Part shown: positions 34,692 through 45,381 of the stretch, piece after piece
How the letters are laid out: each line of letters starts with the position of its first letter
Position numbering within the stretch: position 1 is the first letter of the stretch
Origin: Fasciola hepatica
Lineage: Eukaryota > Platyhelminthes > Trematoda > Plagiorchiida > Fasciolidae
Length of the DNA stretch: 64,000 bases
Reading direction: 5' to 3'
Assembly: GCA_948099385.1 (NCBI GenBank)
Contig: CANUEZ040000156.1
Span: forward strand, 7,399,501 to 7,463,500
Translations under genes and position numbers: made by a program
The notes under the pieces: generated by a model
What the model was told of the DNA's origin: nothing
Database searches by the model: none
Seen by the model: only the letters and a program-made list of their open reading frames with translations

Positions 34692-35700
34692 CTATCCCGG
34701 AAATTTATGCAGAACGATAGCCGAAAAGTTGGAAGCGCTGTGAGTGAAAATAAGATCTAGGATGTTGGAGTTTCTAGTAGGGGTTTTCATGTGTTGCACC
34801 CGACCCCCAATGTGGTCATGGGAGACAAGTTCTATTAAGTTGGGAGGTTCTGTGAGTTCCATCCAGGATATTTTGGGCCAGTTGAAATCACCGGCTATGA
34901 TTCTCGCTATGGAAGACAATGGTGAAAGATAGTCAGAGGTTTCAATTAAAAGATACAGGTCAGTATCAGTAGAGGAGGACAGGCTATGGACACAACCAAT
35001 ATGAATGACTACAGTTGAGAACCAAATCGTGAGTCACAGAGAACCCAGAATGGAGTCGAGTGTGACCTCCAACGGGTGGCACTGGAAGGGCTTGCTGTGC
35101 GTACACTAGGCACCCATCTCCGCGTCTTTCGATCGTATTTACTCTAAAACCTTTACCCCTGAAGCAAAAGTTTGCTTGTGGGAGTGTGTTCCGTGAGCCA
35201 GGTTTCGGTAGTCGGGACTTGACATTGTGACAATGTTGTAAGTGATGAAGCTTAATTAGGATGGGCCAGGAGTTAAGTAAGGTCAAGGACAACCCATCCA
35301 TATGGAAGTAAGTGTCTGGGCTAGTTAACGTAAGGGAGTTATTGGAAAGAGAAAGTGCGCGGGGAGGTGTGTGAGTTGGAGGTATCAAGGAAGAAGGAGA
35401 AAAGTGAGCCTTGGTTACCTTCTCGATGGCCTAAGAGGACTCAGCGGCTGGCGGCCCGGAAGTAATTACCTTCGGGATATTACGGAGTGAGAAAGAGAAT
35501 CTTTGACCAAGTAGCCTTGATACTTGGCCCGATTTGTTGAGATTGTTAGATGCCCGAGCGTGATGAGAGAATATGGGGTTATGAAGTAAACTGGCTTTCC
35601 CACTTTGCTACCCTTGCAGTGGTTGGTATTGTGTGGTAAAAAGAGCCCTCAGAAGGTAGAAACTAGGAGAGTATGGGATGGTTTCGCCACTTGTCGCAGC
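34692..35700 (-). pseudogene. LINE L4 endonuclease
   Basis: 34,919-34,692 encodes IIAGDFNWPKISWMEL and HIGGRVQHMKTPTRN, matching L1 almost exactly; the SDH block is decayed. 35,388-34,984 holds the N-terminal part (FHMDGLSLTLLNSWPILIKL). Nucleotide similarity to L1 continues to about 35,700. Stops separate the pieces. Confidence 0.8.
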
Positions 35701-35877
35701 GGCTTGCTAGGGTGGGGTGGGAAAGAAGTTATTGGTTGGTAGGGGGTGCGTGAAGGTTATTTTCTAAAGGGGGATTGGGAATACGCGGTGAAGCTTAGTT
35801 GGCCTACGGAGTCCAATGTGCTCTCGAAGGCGTAAACGACTGGCAAGGTGCTGGTATTGGAAAGTTTTGCATTGGGG

Positions 35878-36399
35878 CTAGAAGGGAGGAGAGGTTGTGG
35901 GACTGAATATCACAGGGTGGTGGAAGGTTACACGGTAGGGATTTGTGGGTGCATCCTGCGGTTGAAGGGACTGTAGTGGTATGGACAAAGGTGGGGCAAA
36001 ACGAAAAGTTCGGTGTGGTAATGGGAATAACGGGATGGACGGTAAAGGCACTGAGATGTCAGGAAATGATGAACTGGACAGAAGCAGTGTTGAATGATAT
36101 GTGCGAGGTGGATTTCTAGTACCGTCCGTATAAAAGCGCGCGGAGATGGGAATTCGCAGGGTGAAAATATAACTTGAGAAACTATTAATTTTTGGAGGCA
36201 GAAGTTGTGAGCCCTGCATTAGTGATATCCTACTAGGGTATCTATTCGATTCCAACTTTTGAAAGACCATCGGAGTCTGGCTTGGCAGAGAAAGGGGGTT
36301 GCTGCCTTGTAAGTTAGACGTTGATGCCCTCAGTATGGGATAGAGGGCGGTTTGCCGAATTTTGGACTGTTGGCCCTGGGTTTCCGTTTGTACCCACAC
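35878..36399 (-). pseudogene. Pro/Ser-rich spacer of LINE L4
   Basis: A 173-codon open minus frame, rich in Ser, Pro and Leu, with no recognised domain. Position between ORF1 and endonuclease as in L2 and L3. Confidence 0.45.
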
Positions 36400-36760
36400 T
36401 CTGCATTGGGGGCTGAGTATAAAGCCTTGCCACTTTTCGACCCCTGGGTGATAAGTCCGTTCACAACAACGGGCATGTGTCCTTAGGGAAGCTGCTTCTT
36501 GGCAGTTTGTTTGCGGGAATGTGCTCTCGGGGTGGATGGGTCTGATTCATACAAGAAGGACCTGATAGTGGTGTGGTGCTGTCCGGTGGAAAGATTTCAG
36601 TGGCAGATGGAGGGTAGGGTCAAGAAGGATCATGCGTTGTTTTATGCTTCGCCTTGGGCGAGTGAGGCACTACAGTTATGTTGAGGAAGGTACGTGATTT
36701 AGGTAGCCGTTTTCGATGCACAGGGCTAAACTGCCTGACAGGATTCGGTGGATCCCAGCC

Positions 36761-37258
36761 CTAGGAGTCTATGACATTATTGGTGAGTCTAGGGCGCTTG
36801 TAGACTGGTGGATTTGGAGAAGGTCCATGCGTTGCATCGTGGTCTACGTCAGACAATTTTTGGCTGACAGATGTTGGTAGCATAGAGTGGGTTGGGGAAA
36901 GGTAGGGGGGAGGTGTCATTTTGACGGGTTCCTGCCCTGGATATCTGAAAGAGTTCAACTGTTTCAGCCCTTCCCTTTGCAGTGGCCTTTTGTCAGATGC
37001 TATTCGAATGTTCCTGTAAGGTGAGTTAACGGCGATAAAGCTTTGTTTGTGAATGAACCCACAGGCCGTGAAGAAGTCTGAGAATTGAAAAAACAGGGTG
37101 CATTGGTGTTGTTGTGTTTGTTTTCGTAGTTTGCAGCCAAAGCACATCACCAGTTCCGTGTTAGCGGCCTTTAGTAAGGTACTGCTGTCTATGATGAATG
37201 GGGCCCTATCAGGAATGTTGGGCACGGTAACGTGAATAGAATTCCGTATTTGTTTCAA
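36761..37258 (-). pseudogene. LINE L4 ORF1 protein, partial
   Basis: A 165-codon open frame. Blocks: VTVPNIPDRAPFI, MCFGCKLRKQTQQHQCTLFFQF (Cys-rich basic stretch followed by C..FFQF), FIHKQSFIAVNSPYRNIRIASDKRPLQREGL. The last block equals L3 LRILADKKPLQREVF. The N-terminal coiled-coil part is not in this frame. Presumed RNA-binding ORF1. Confidence 0.6.
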
Positions 37259-37434
37259 AACCTTTGCAGATATACTGTCAGTCTCTGGTTATCGCGGAAA
37301 TCGCGAGGAGTTGAGCCGTTGCTTCAGAATTCTGGTGGCTTTGTCAAGAGTTTTAATTCGCAATTAGAGTGAGCTTGCTTGTTGAAGGAGGCTGGGTTCG
37401 GAGGGATTTCGGTGGGCGGTGTACCGGTCGGTCG

Positions 37435-37787
37435 TGGAAAATCCTCCAAAGGCACTATAACTCCAAGTTTCCTTGATATCACTCGCTCACGTGGACTACT
37501 TGCGTGTTTTTTCATACATTATATGTTTTATGGATCAAACTTAGTGGGTCTGCGTCGATCGAGCATGTCAAATCCAAATTTGAACACGCTGGACGCACAT
37601 ACTTGTCTCTCGCAAGCCGCAAAATTGGTTCTCGTTTTCTGTGTCTGTGTGATCGCATAATCGAGGTTCGTATATGTTCTATTTTGTTGCTCGTTTATTA
37701 TTCCAGTATCGTGGAATTTACTGATCGATCGTGTTTTGGTTTCGGGATTCGTTCGAACTGAGCTACTTATTTGCAGAAGCGTGTCAC
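37435..37787 (+). repeat. Bel/Pao LTR copy C
   Basis: Third copy, the closest to A by eye. Shared blocks include GGAAAATCCTCCAAA, CACTCGCTCACGTGGAC, CTTGCGTGTTTTTTCATAC, CTCGCAAGCCGCAAAATTGG, TTCTCGTTTTCTGTGTCTGTGTGATCG (landmark) and GGGATTCGTTCGAACTGAG. No gag is recognised after it, so it may be a solo LTR or belong to another decayed copy. Confidence 0.75.
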
Positions 37788-37789
37788 AA

Positions 37790-39250
37790 GGGTATCTCTT
37801 TGAGGAATTCAGGATCACGAGGGGGCTCTCTGGCTAAGTAGGACTTCAGTCGCCCCAAGCAACACAGATTATAGGCTCACAGGACACGAGCTAAGGCTTG
37901 TGAAAACTCCTTAAAATAAGGTAGGCGGGGCAGGTTTCTTCTCCGAACGAGCTGTAAATTGATGAAATAAACTTCCATTCTCGGTGGTTGGAGCCCAGAT
38001 GGTCGCTGATTTCAACAGAAAGCTAGACGCCCTGCTTGGACAGCTTGTTTGGAGTCCCAGCTAGAATGGCGGAATGGCAGACAATCTCACGATCCCGTGA
38101 GTAATAGGACAGGTAGTGCTTGAAGCCACAGCAAAAAATGTTTTCATCAGCGAGCAAAAGATCTGGGCCGTACAGCGAGGCTTGCCCGTGGATGAAGATA
38201 AAATTCTACTTCCCTCGCCAACTTACGAAGGTAAATTGCAGCTCAGGTCGTAAGCCAGCCAGGCAAAACTGTGAATACCTATCGTCATATCTTTTGTCTA
38301 CATTCGTGCTCTACTACGCCACGGACCAAGACGCCTACGGCCGAGAACACAGCCCGATCGCTGAAAAAAGTGAGGTAGGACCATGTAGTGGTAATATTTG
38401 GTATACAGTGCAGCTAAACATTGCTCCTATGGCCCTCCCCCGGAAAAGTCGCTATGTAGGGGAGATGATCCTCGGTCTGGCGGACGGCTCCTACAAGATA
38501 AAAAGAAGAAGGCTGTTGTGTTGTACCCTGCGGTTGGCCCCCTATCTTGACTAATTTCAGTCAGATTGTGACGTGCTAAGGGAACCCTCGAGCTCGGACC
38601 GCGGAAGCCGACAAAAAAGTGAGGTGCTATAATAAACTGCCAAGACTTTTGTGGTTTCAGAAGAGCCCCGTAGGTTAGTGGACAAGTCTGAGTGCCTAAA
38701 AATCAAGGGTCAGAAAAAAAGAAAACAGATGACCTGAGCACCTGGACAAAGGGGTGCGGGGATCTGCCTCCCTGTCGTCACAAAACACGAAGCAGCATAT
38801 AACCGATCGCCCAAAGCATGACTTGTCTTCAGCCTGTTTTAGAACCAAACTGAATATGTGGCAGAGATTGGCTTGTTTCGCGGTACAGGTGGAGCCCTGG
38901 TACGGTGAAGTGCCCTTTATCTGACATTTTACCACAGCTGGTCCTCACTCTCGCTGAAGCATAGATGCTACTTCTAACCAAATTCCAAATCGTTGAACTT
39001 CTCTTCCTCGTATTCTCTTACTTCCAAGAGTTATTATTTTATTCTTCGTTATCAGTTTATTCTTTACTCTTTTACTTTACTTTTTCTTCTTTTCTGGTCT
39101 TCCATATTCACGAAAACACTCCCAATCGTGATTGTAGAAGCAGTTGAAAGACAAAGATTCAGTATAATCCAAGCAAACACCACCGCAGCAGTCTAGAGAG
39201 AGAATCAAAGAATATGAGCGGTAAGGTCTCACCTTCGATGGAGACTGCTT
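37790..39250. other. No assigned gene; open plus frame 38,120-38,554
   Basis: The 144-codon plus frame at 38,120 is basic and matches no family I know. Another frame nearby reads FISEQKIWAVQRGLPVDEDK, protein-like but unassigned; it follows LTR C and might be decayed gag. 38,965-39,100 is a T/C-rich tract giving hydrophobic shadow ORFs. Confidence 0.3.
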
Positions 39251-39254
39251 GTAG

Positions 39255-40000
39255 TGCTACCTTGTCTCGTGGTTCAGTGGGGATTTGGGAAGAGGCAATG
39301 GATGGTTAGACAACTAGCAACAACTGGAAACTTGCAGCATTATCGCCACCGCTTGAACGAATGCTATCTTTTCGTTTTCCTGTTGCAGCAGTTGAGTATC
39401 TCTGGAGCCTCGGGTGCACGAAACTGGGTGCAAATTAGGCTCAGTCCTCGGTATCCTGTGGTTTGATCTGAAGTGGTGAAAGAGGTAAACGATTCAACCC
39501 CCAAGCGAAAACTAGACGACTTCCCGACTGTTAGATAGTGTGGTTCTCTTTCTTAAGACCACATCCAAGGGCGGTCTTGACGAGGCGGCTCAAAAATCTC
39601 GCTGTTTGATGGTAAACTGATTTCCCATAACGAAATCTTTCGTGTCACTCGGGCTGGAAGTGTTGCCGCAAAGCCAAACGTTCTCCAACTGTCCTGCTGT
39701 CTTTCTTCCAGATCACTGGCAATTCAAGAAGCAAGATGCAGTCTAGACTAATGTCCTGAACCCTTTTGCATTGTCTGGTGGTCTACTTTTGAGTTCGCCT
39801 GCAATACCAGGCGCAAAACTCTGTCAAAAATTTGCAGTTTGAACCCTTTCCACTTCTCACATTGCCTCGTGGTCCAGTGAGCTTTCTTCTAGCCCACTAG
39901 CGACGTTCAGGTAACAAGATATTCACAATATCTGGGAACTTTTGGGCTTCAGTTTCGTGCCCGTGTAATACTTCAAGACTTCTATAGGCTTACACCGGAG
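39255..40000 (+). repeat. Diverged tandem repeat with tRNA-like blocks
   Basis: Three stretches share a pattern beginning TTG(T/C)CTCGTGGTTCAGTG: 39,261, about 39,768 and 39,866. The latter two continue with CTTTCTTC, a CACTGGC/CACTAGC block and CAAGAT. CTCGTGGTCCAGTG resembles a tRNA A box and ACGTTCAGGTAAC a weak B box. Possibly tRNA-derived SINE copies in tandem; too decayed to be sure. Confidence 0.35.
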
Positions 40001-40084
40001 GTTTCCCTCTGCCTCTAGCCCCGAAGACTGCGCAAAAGGCTCGCAATGAGCTCTTTAGACTGCAATCAGCATTGTCTTGCCGGA

Positions 40085-40580
40085 AGCCAGAAATATTCGT
40101 ACTTATTTACATGGCTATAGTACGACCTCACTTAGAAAGTAGCATGCAGGCTCGGTCACCCTTCTAAAAAAATGACGCCGCCTGCCTAGAGAAGGTCCAA
40201 CATCTCGCCACGCGAATGGCTGAAAGGCAGAGGGGCAAGACGTATGAGCAGAGGCTCTGTGACCTGAATCTTTTCTCGTTGGAAAGGAGGAGAAGTCTAA
40301 GGGGATCCTAAAGAGGCATTCAAGGTAGTGGAGGGCTTTTTGGCCTTAGACCGGATAGTCTGTTCCAATTGGCTTTCGATTCCAGAACAAAGGGGCACGA
40401 GAAAAAGCTAAAGGAAGCCCGAGCGAGGTTGGTGACTAGATCGCACCTCTTTAGCAACAGGGTAATAAACAGTTAGAACGGTCTTCCTGGTGGAATGATA
40501 GATCTGCAGACCGTCCAGTCCCTCAAAGGTGGCCTAGATCGCAAGTGGTACGATATATTTCTTGGTAATGAGCTTTGGTT
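40085..40580 (+). pseudogene. LINE RT C-terminal fragment
   Basis: Plus-strand frames give YMAIVRPHLESSMQA, CLEKVQHLATRMAE, YEQRLCDLNLFSLERRRS, and HLFSNRVINS followed by NGLP, the standard C-terminal end of CR1-like ORF2. The upstream RT is absent. It ends about 400 nt before the next LINE. Confidence 0.75.
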
Positions 40581-41017
40581 ATGCCAACTGGATGGATGAG
40601 GGCGAGCACTGTGGTCCTTCTGGGGCATGTTTTAATAGACTTTTTAGCTCATTGCTTACTGCCTCAGCGAACGCTCACGACGCAGTTGGTGTGAGATGAG
40701 GTTTCCACTTCCTTCTCATTTTTGGCTGGGATTCAACGAAATACACCCGGCAATGGTGGGTGAATAACAGGTGTGCATTTTATCGAAGGAATTCTGGACG
40801 CTCAATTGGCCGTGGCCATTAACTGTTCTGTGCAAACTGAACTGAACTGAAGACTAAACTGCGCTACATCGGACTTCCGCCGCTGTGCTTCGTGGAGGTA
40901 TCGTTTTGTGATATTTGTGGCATCTCAACGGATTTATGAGGCATATGAGTTCAATCACGCCTAGAGATCAGTGCTCATGCTTGGTTTCAAGAAAAAGGCT
41001 GGTCCTTCGGCCAGAGG

Positions 41018-41287
41018 TTGCTTGACTACGTTAGGGACAGGGCACTGATACAACACATCCACCAGCCCACTAGATGGAGGGAGGGTCAGACGCCAGGGAC
41101 GTTGGATCTAGTTACGTCCAAATTTAGTGCTGAAGTAGACGAACTCCGTATTGTTGCCCCTCTAGGGAAAAGCGACCACGGAACCCTCAGGTTCAGGTTG
41201 ATCGGTCAGACGGTGGTCCTACCAGATAAGTGGCGTATGACCCTCAGGAGATGGGACGAAGGTCACCTGATAGCGATGGCAGAGTAG
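41018..41287 (+). pseudogene. LINE endonuclease C-terminal part
   Basis: An open frame of 89 codons: LIQHIHQPTRWREGQTPGTLD (the QPTR....TLDL block) and APLGKSDHGTLRF (intact SDH). It corresponds to the region just after the GDFN block, whose upstream part is missing here. Confidence 0.8.
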
Positions 41288-41789
41288 CTCGCTCGGGATA
41301 CCAGTGGCAACGTGGAAGAAATGTGGGGGTTTTAAAGGGCAACTTACAACGTGTGATGGACGAAGTAGCTCCGCCGCTCAGGGTCCGGAGAACAGGCTGT
41401 GTGACCGGGGAACTGAAGCGCAAACACCAAGCACGGCGGAGATTTTAGCAAACTGGTGGACATGGGCGCCTCACCCAGTACAAACGAATAAACAAGCAGG
41501 CAATGAAACAACAGAGATTGAAGAAAATAACATACAAATTGAGGATCTCCAGGGTAGGAAAAATACACCCGAAAGTGTTCTACGAATAAATCCGGGAGAG
41601 AGTGGCCATGAGGGTTGCAGTTGGAGGGGTGAGGATTGGGAATGAGGGTCCAGCTTAGGACAACCAGCAAAAGGCAAATGTTCTTAGTAAGTACTTCGAG
41701 GAGGTCCATAGGGTAGGCCAAGGCGGACCATCGCTGCCTCTAGGAGAAACCAGGCCTAGGCAGATGGAGGGGCTAGAGATTGCACCGGG

Positions 41790-42552
41790 AGATGTTCTAC
41801 TGGCACAAGAAGCACTCGAATGGAGGAAATCACCAGGACCAGATGGCATACTTGCAGCAATCCTAAAACTGCTGACCAGGGTACTCGACGGGCCTTTGGC
41901 TGAGTTGTTCAACAAGTCTCTTGGGGAGGCGTGATTGTATGTCAAATGGAAAACCGCGGACGTTTTATCAATACACAAAGATGGTGAGGGAGAAGTGGAG
42001 AATTATTGGCCTGTTAGTCTACTGTCGGTGGTCTTGAAAGTAATGAAGAGGGTAATAAGAAATGCACCGGTGGGACACCTGCAGCTGAATAATCTAGCTG
42101 CAAGGGAACAGCACGGGTTCATCAAAGGAAAGTCCTGTCTCAGCAACCTCCTTGGCTTCCCTGATGAGGTGACCCGGAGACTAGACCAAGTTGAAAAAGT
42201 TGAGGAGTGCTATCTCGACTTTCGCAAAGATTTTGATAGCGTGAACCACAGACTGTTGCTACATAAACTAAGAGGGATGAATGTGACTACAGGGGTTATG
42301 GACTGGTTAAAAGCCTACCCGTGCTACAGGGGGATCTACGTCAAGGTGGAGGAAGCTAAGCCTGCAATGGCGACGGTAACCAGTGAGGTACCACAAGAAT
42401 TGATGCTGGGACCAGTACTTTTCCTGGTATACGTGAACAACCTACCAAAGATCCGTAAATCCCCATGCTTTATGTTCGCAGGGGAGGTGGAAGATGTTGG
42501 ATCTCCCCAGTCCACCCAGATTCAGAAAGACCTGGATGCTATCCATAACTGA
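41790..42552 (+). pseudogene. LINE reverse transcriptase
   Basis: WRKSPGPDGILAAIL (block 0/1), one TGA stop near 41,932, then an open frame to 42,552: NYWPVSLLSVV, REQHGFIKGKSCLSNLL, YLDFRKDFDSVNHRLLLHKL (motif A, Asp kept), EVPQELMLGPVLFLVYVNN (motif B altered) and MFAGEVEDVG where FADDVE is expected, so both catalytic Asp of motif C are lost. Confidence 0.85.
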
Positions 42553-42883
42553 ACGGTAGCTTGGGACCTATCTTCCAACAGAGAGAAATGTACCCGTCTG
42601 CTGGAAGGTGGATCGGGGGGGGGGAGCTCACTACGTGAACCCGGACAACCCAGAACCAACGGTCCAGAAGACGGAGATCCGAGACTCGGCGATAATCCTA
42701 ACAAGCTACTTCAAGCTGTCGGGACAATGCCTGTTAGTGGCCAACAGAGCGAACAGAGTCATGCACCAACCGAGAACGGTAACTTCAAGGGACCATAGAG
42801 TTATTCTACCCTTTACACCGCACCGATGAGAACCCACCTGGAGTGCTTAGCCCAGGCATGGGCTCCTCATTAAGTTAGCGGCA

Positions 42884-43277
42884 CTAGCACACTGGAGAGG
42901 GTCCAAAGGAGATTCGCAAGAACCATCTCAGGTCTAGGGGGCTGGAGCACGAGAATAAACTGGAATCACTGGATTTGTCCTCGCTCAAGCGTAGACGCGC
43001 AAGGCGCAAAGTGATAGAAACGGTGAAGGAAATAAAACGGTTATCCAGAACAGACCGGCCATTATTCACTCGTGCCGGAAACTCCACCCTTCGAGGGCAT
43101 GAAGTGAAGCTTGATAGGCCAAGGGTCACCAAGAATGTCAAAGCTCAGTTCTTCTCATGCACAGTAATAAACAACCGGAAAAAACTCCCTCTGGCTATTG
43201 TGGCGGCAGATACTGCCGTCAATTTTAAGAAAAAGTTTGACCTCGAGTGGACGAAAGTATTTCCGGTAAGCCAGTGA
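42884..43277 (+). pseudogene. LINE C-terminal region
   Basis: From 42,884 the blocks ERVQRRFARTISGLGG in one frame, then LKRRRARRKVIETVKEIKRL, RGHEVKLDRPRV and FFSCTVINNRKKLPLAIVAA in the 42,975-43,277 frame match the usual ORF2 end (F..RVIN.WN.LP). The frame ends at a stop at 43,275. Confidence 0.75.
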
Positions 43278-43280
43278 AAC

Positions 43281-43870
43281 CGTGGATAGAAATAATAGAA
43301 CTTCTGTGCCGAAGATTTTTTCGCTTCTACTCCTACTTCCTCTGCTCACTGTTATTGATATTATTGTTTATCGTTGTTACTACTGTTGTCATTTATACCG
43401 TTTTTCCTTTTAATATTTAATTATTTCTTCCTTTTCATTGATCCTAATCCATGCCTCCCAGAGGCCTCTTAGAACCTCTACTCTCCCTCTTATGCAAGGG
43501 AGCTGATAATCGTGGGACTAACTCTTGCTTGACGACTGAACTAGCCGGTAACGGAGGCCTAACCCTTTTAAAGATGTTGCTTTTTCTGCCGTTTCTGAAG
43601 GCGACCCGTCAGGCGCCACGTTACTGCACTTCCACTAACAACGATTCCAAGAAGTCGAAGCCCGGTGAGACGCGGGGGCCCACACGCGCAAGAAACTCGA
43701 CTACATTTGACGTCGACCGATAGTCCTGTGCTCCAGTTTGATTTGATTTTGATTTGAAAGCCCTAATGTGTGATTATTGTAGGGGATGGGTTCACCTAAG
43801 GTGAGCAAAAATCGATCGTGATAGATGTGAGTGGGTGAGTTCTCGGAGCTCCTCATTTTATTCCGTGATG
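43281..43870 (+). other. LINE 3' UTR, tail and flank
   Basis: 43,281-43,760 is T-rich with a pentanucleotide-like TTTGA tail at its end and no coding sequence. The short plus frame 43,451-43,723 is likely fortuitous. Confidence 0.4.
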
Positions 43871-44935
43871 ACTCCTCAAGCCTTGTCTATTTTGTACGGT
43901 CCTTGTGTATACAAAATCACTGAGGACGCGGCCCGCCTGATCCGTTGGAGCAGCATTCACCAAGTGTTGAGTCCACCCTGTGGTCTAGGAACGAGCATTG
44001 CCCCTCCCTTCCAACTGATGGTCAACACTCCATGGTCACTGCTCCGTAGTGGAGGTAGGTACTCGATCTGCTCAACATCGGAAAGTCTTGGAGATATCAC
44101 CGAGTCTAGAATAGACGTTTGATGATCTTGGGTTCGGGTCGGCATTCTGGTGTGTTGTTGCAAAGAAAGCTTCAGCACCACCGGAAGGAAATCACGGGAA
44201 AATAAACCCGCTCCTACATTGCCCCATGGGTTCTCCCAGTCCATATTCGCAGAGTAGAAGCCGCCCAAAATTAGACAACGACGATCGGTGGCCCAAACTC
44301 GTACGCCAGCCAGCGGTTCCAGAAGATCTGCCTCTAGAGACAGACTAATGACTCCGATCGACCCAAATCCATCGGATGTTTGCTATTCGCAACAACGAGG
44401 AGATTGTTCAATGTCCTCCGGGTCCAACAATTAGTGGATTTGAGTCAATCGGAGTCATTAGTCTGACTCTAGAGGCAGATCTTCTGGAACCGCTGGCTGG
44501 CGTACGAGTTTGGGCCACCGATCGTCGTTGTCTAATTTTGGGCGGCTTCTACTCTGCGAATATGGACTGGGAGAACCCATGGGGCAATGTAGGAGCGGGT
44601 TTATTTTCCCGTGATTTCCTTCCGGTGGTGCTGAAGCTTTCTTTGCAACAACACACCAGAATGCCGACCCGAACCCAAGATCATCAAACGTCTATTCTAG
44701 ACTCGGTGATATCTCCAAGACTTTCCGATGTTGAGCAGATCGAGTACCTACCTCCACTACGGAGCAGTGACCATGGAGTGTTGACCATCAGTTGGAAGGG
44801 AGGGGCAATGCTCGTTCCTAGACCACAGGGTGGACTCAACACTTGGTGAATGCTGCTCCAACAGATCAGGCGGGCCGCGTCTTCAATGATTTTGTATACA
44901 CAAGGACCGTACGAAATAGACAAGGCTTGAGGAGC
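43871..44935. repeat. 501-bp inverted repeat (fold-back) of LINE endonuclease sequence
   Basis: Left arm 43,871-44,371 and right arm 44,435-44,935 are reverse complements with equal length, about 98% identical by eye (roughly eight differences), separated by 63 nt. The right arm is the real LINE endonuclease in plus orientation and continues into its ORF2. The left arm is the inverted duplicate, so both strands encode the same 103-codon peptide. Confidence 0.95.
44376..44849 (+). pseudogene. LINE endonuclease, catalytic residues lost
   Basis: An open frame of 157 codons. RRCLILGGFYSANMDWEN is the GDFN.P..DW block with Asp to Gly and Asn to Tyr. RSSDHGVLTISW keeps the SDH block. The QPTR region has become QQHTRMPTRTQDHQTS. 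The protein would not cut DNA. Its C-terminal 103 codons are mirrored on the minus strand at 43,957-44,268. Confidence 0.85.
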
Positions 44936-45381
44936 TATTCGGGAATAAATCCCACACTTGTGTCAGACCCTGCTCTACCTTTCAGACTGTGGCCGCATGC
45001 AAAACGCCCACCTTGGTTTGACTCACAACTCGGGGGTCTTTTGAAGCGTCGCAATTGCGTATGGAAACATGGCACGCAAGTGGAAAGGGATATGACCGCT
45101 ACCGCACCATCCGTAGTCAGTATACCCAATTGAAGCGAGAAAAGCGACGTATTTTCCAAGACACCCTAGCAATGGACTCGGTTCGTGCACCCTCAATCCT
45201 GCTTGCATATCTGCGAAGGAGAACGTGAGGTACAACCGTAATCCCAGCCCCACATGATGGACACTTGCTGGGAGTTGCGGATGAACACAGGGCGGAGCTA
45301 TTGGCGAGGCACTAACCGTCAGTCTGTGCTCCCGAACTGAGGCAAAATCATCCCTCACGTATCGAAGTAGACGCTTGCAGT

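Larger units (their letters stand above)
33980..37400 (-). mobile_element. LINE copy L4 (same family as L1), between two Bel/Pao LTRs
   Basis: The minus-strand order is ORF1 (36,761-37,258), Pro-rich spacer (35,878-36,399), endonuclease (34,692-35,700) and linker with the first RT block (33,980-34,551). It is cut at the RT block SAHPGPDGLPPAA by LTR B, and its 5' side lies next to LTR C. Confidence 0.8.
40980..43760 (+). mobile_element. LINE with endonuclease end, RT and 3' tail
   Basis: Plus-strand element: endonuclease C-terminal part (41,018-41,287), RT (41,790-42,552), C-terminal region (42,884-43,277), T-rich 3' UTR, and a short tail with TTTGATTTGATTTTGATTTG at 43,738-43,757. Frames shift several times. 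Confidence 0.8.

Noticed and set aside
43957..44268. Separate minus-strand gene
   Set aside because: It is the inverted duplicate of the LINE endonuclease frame at 44,541-44,849.
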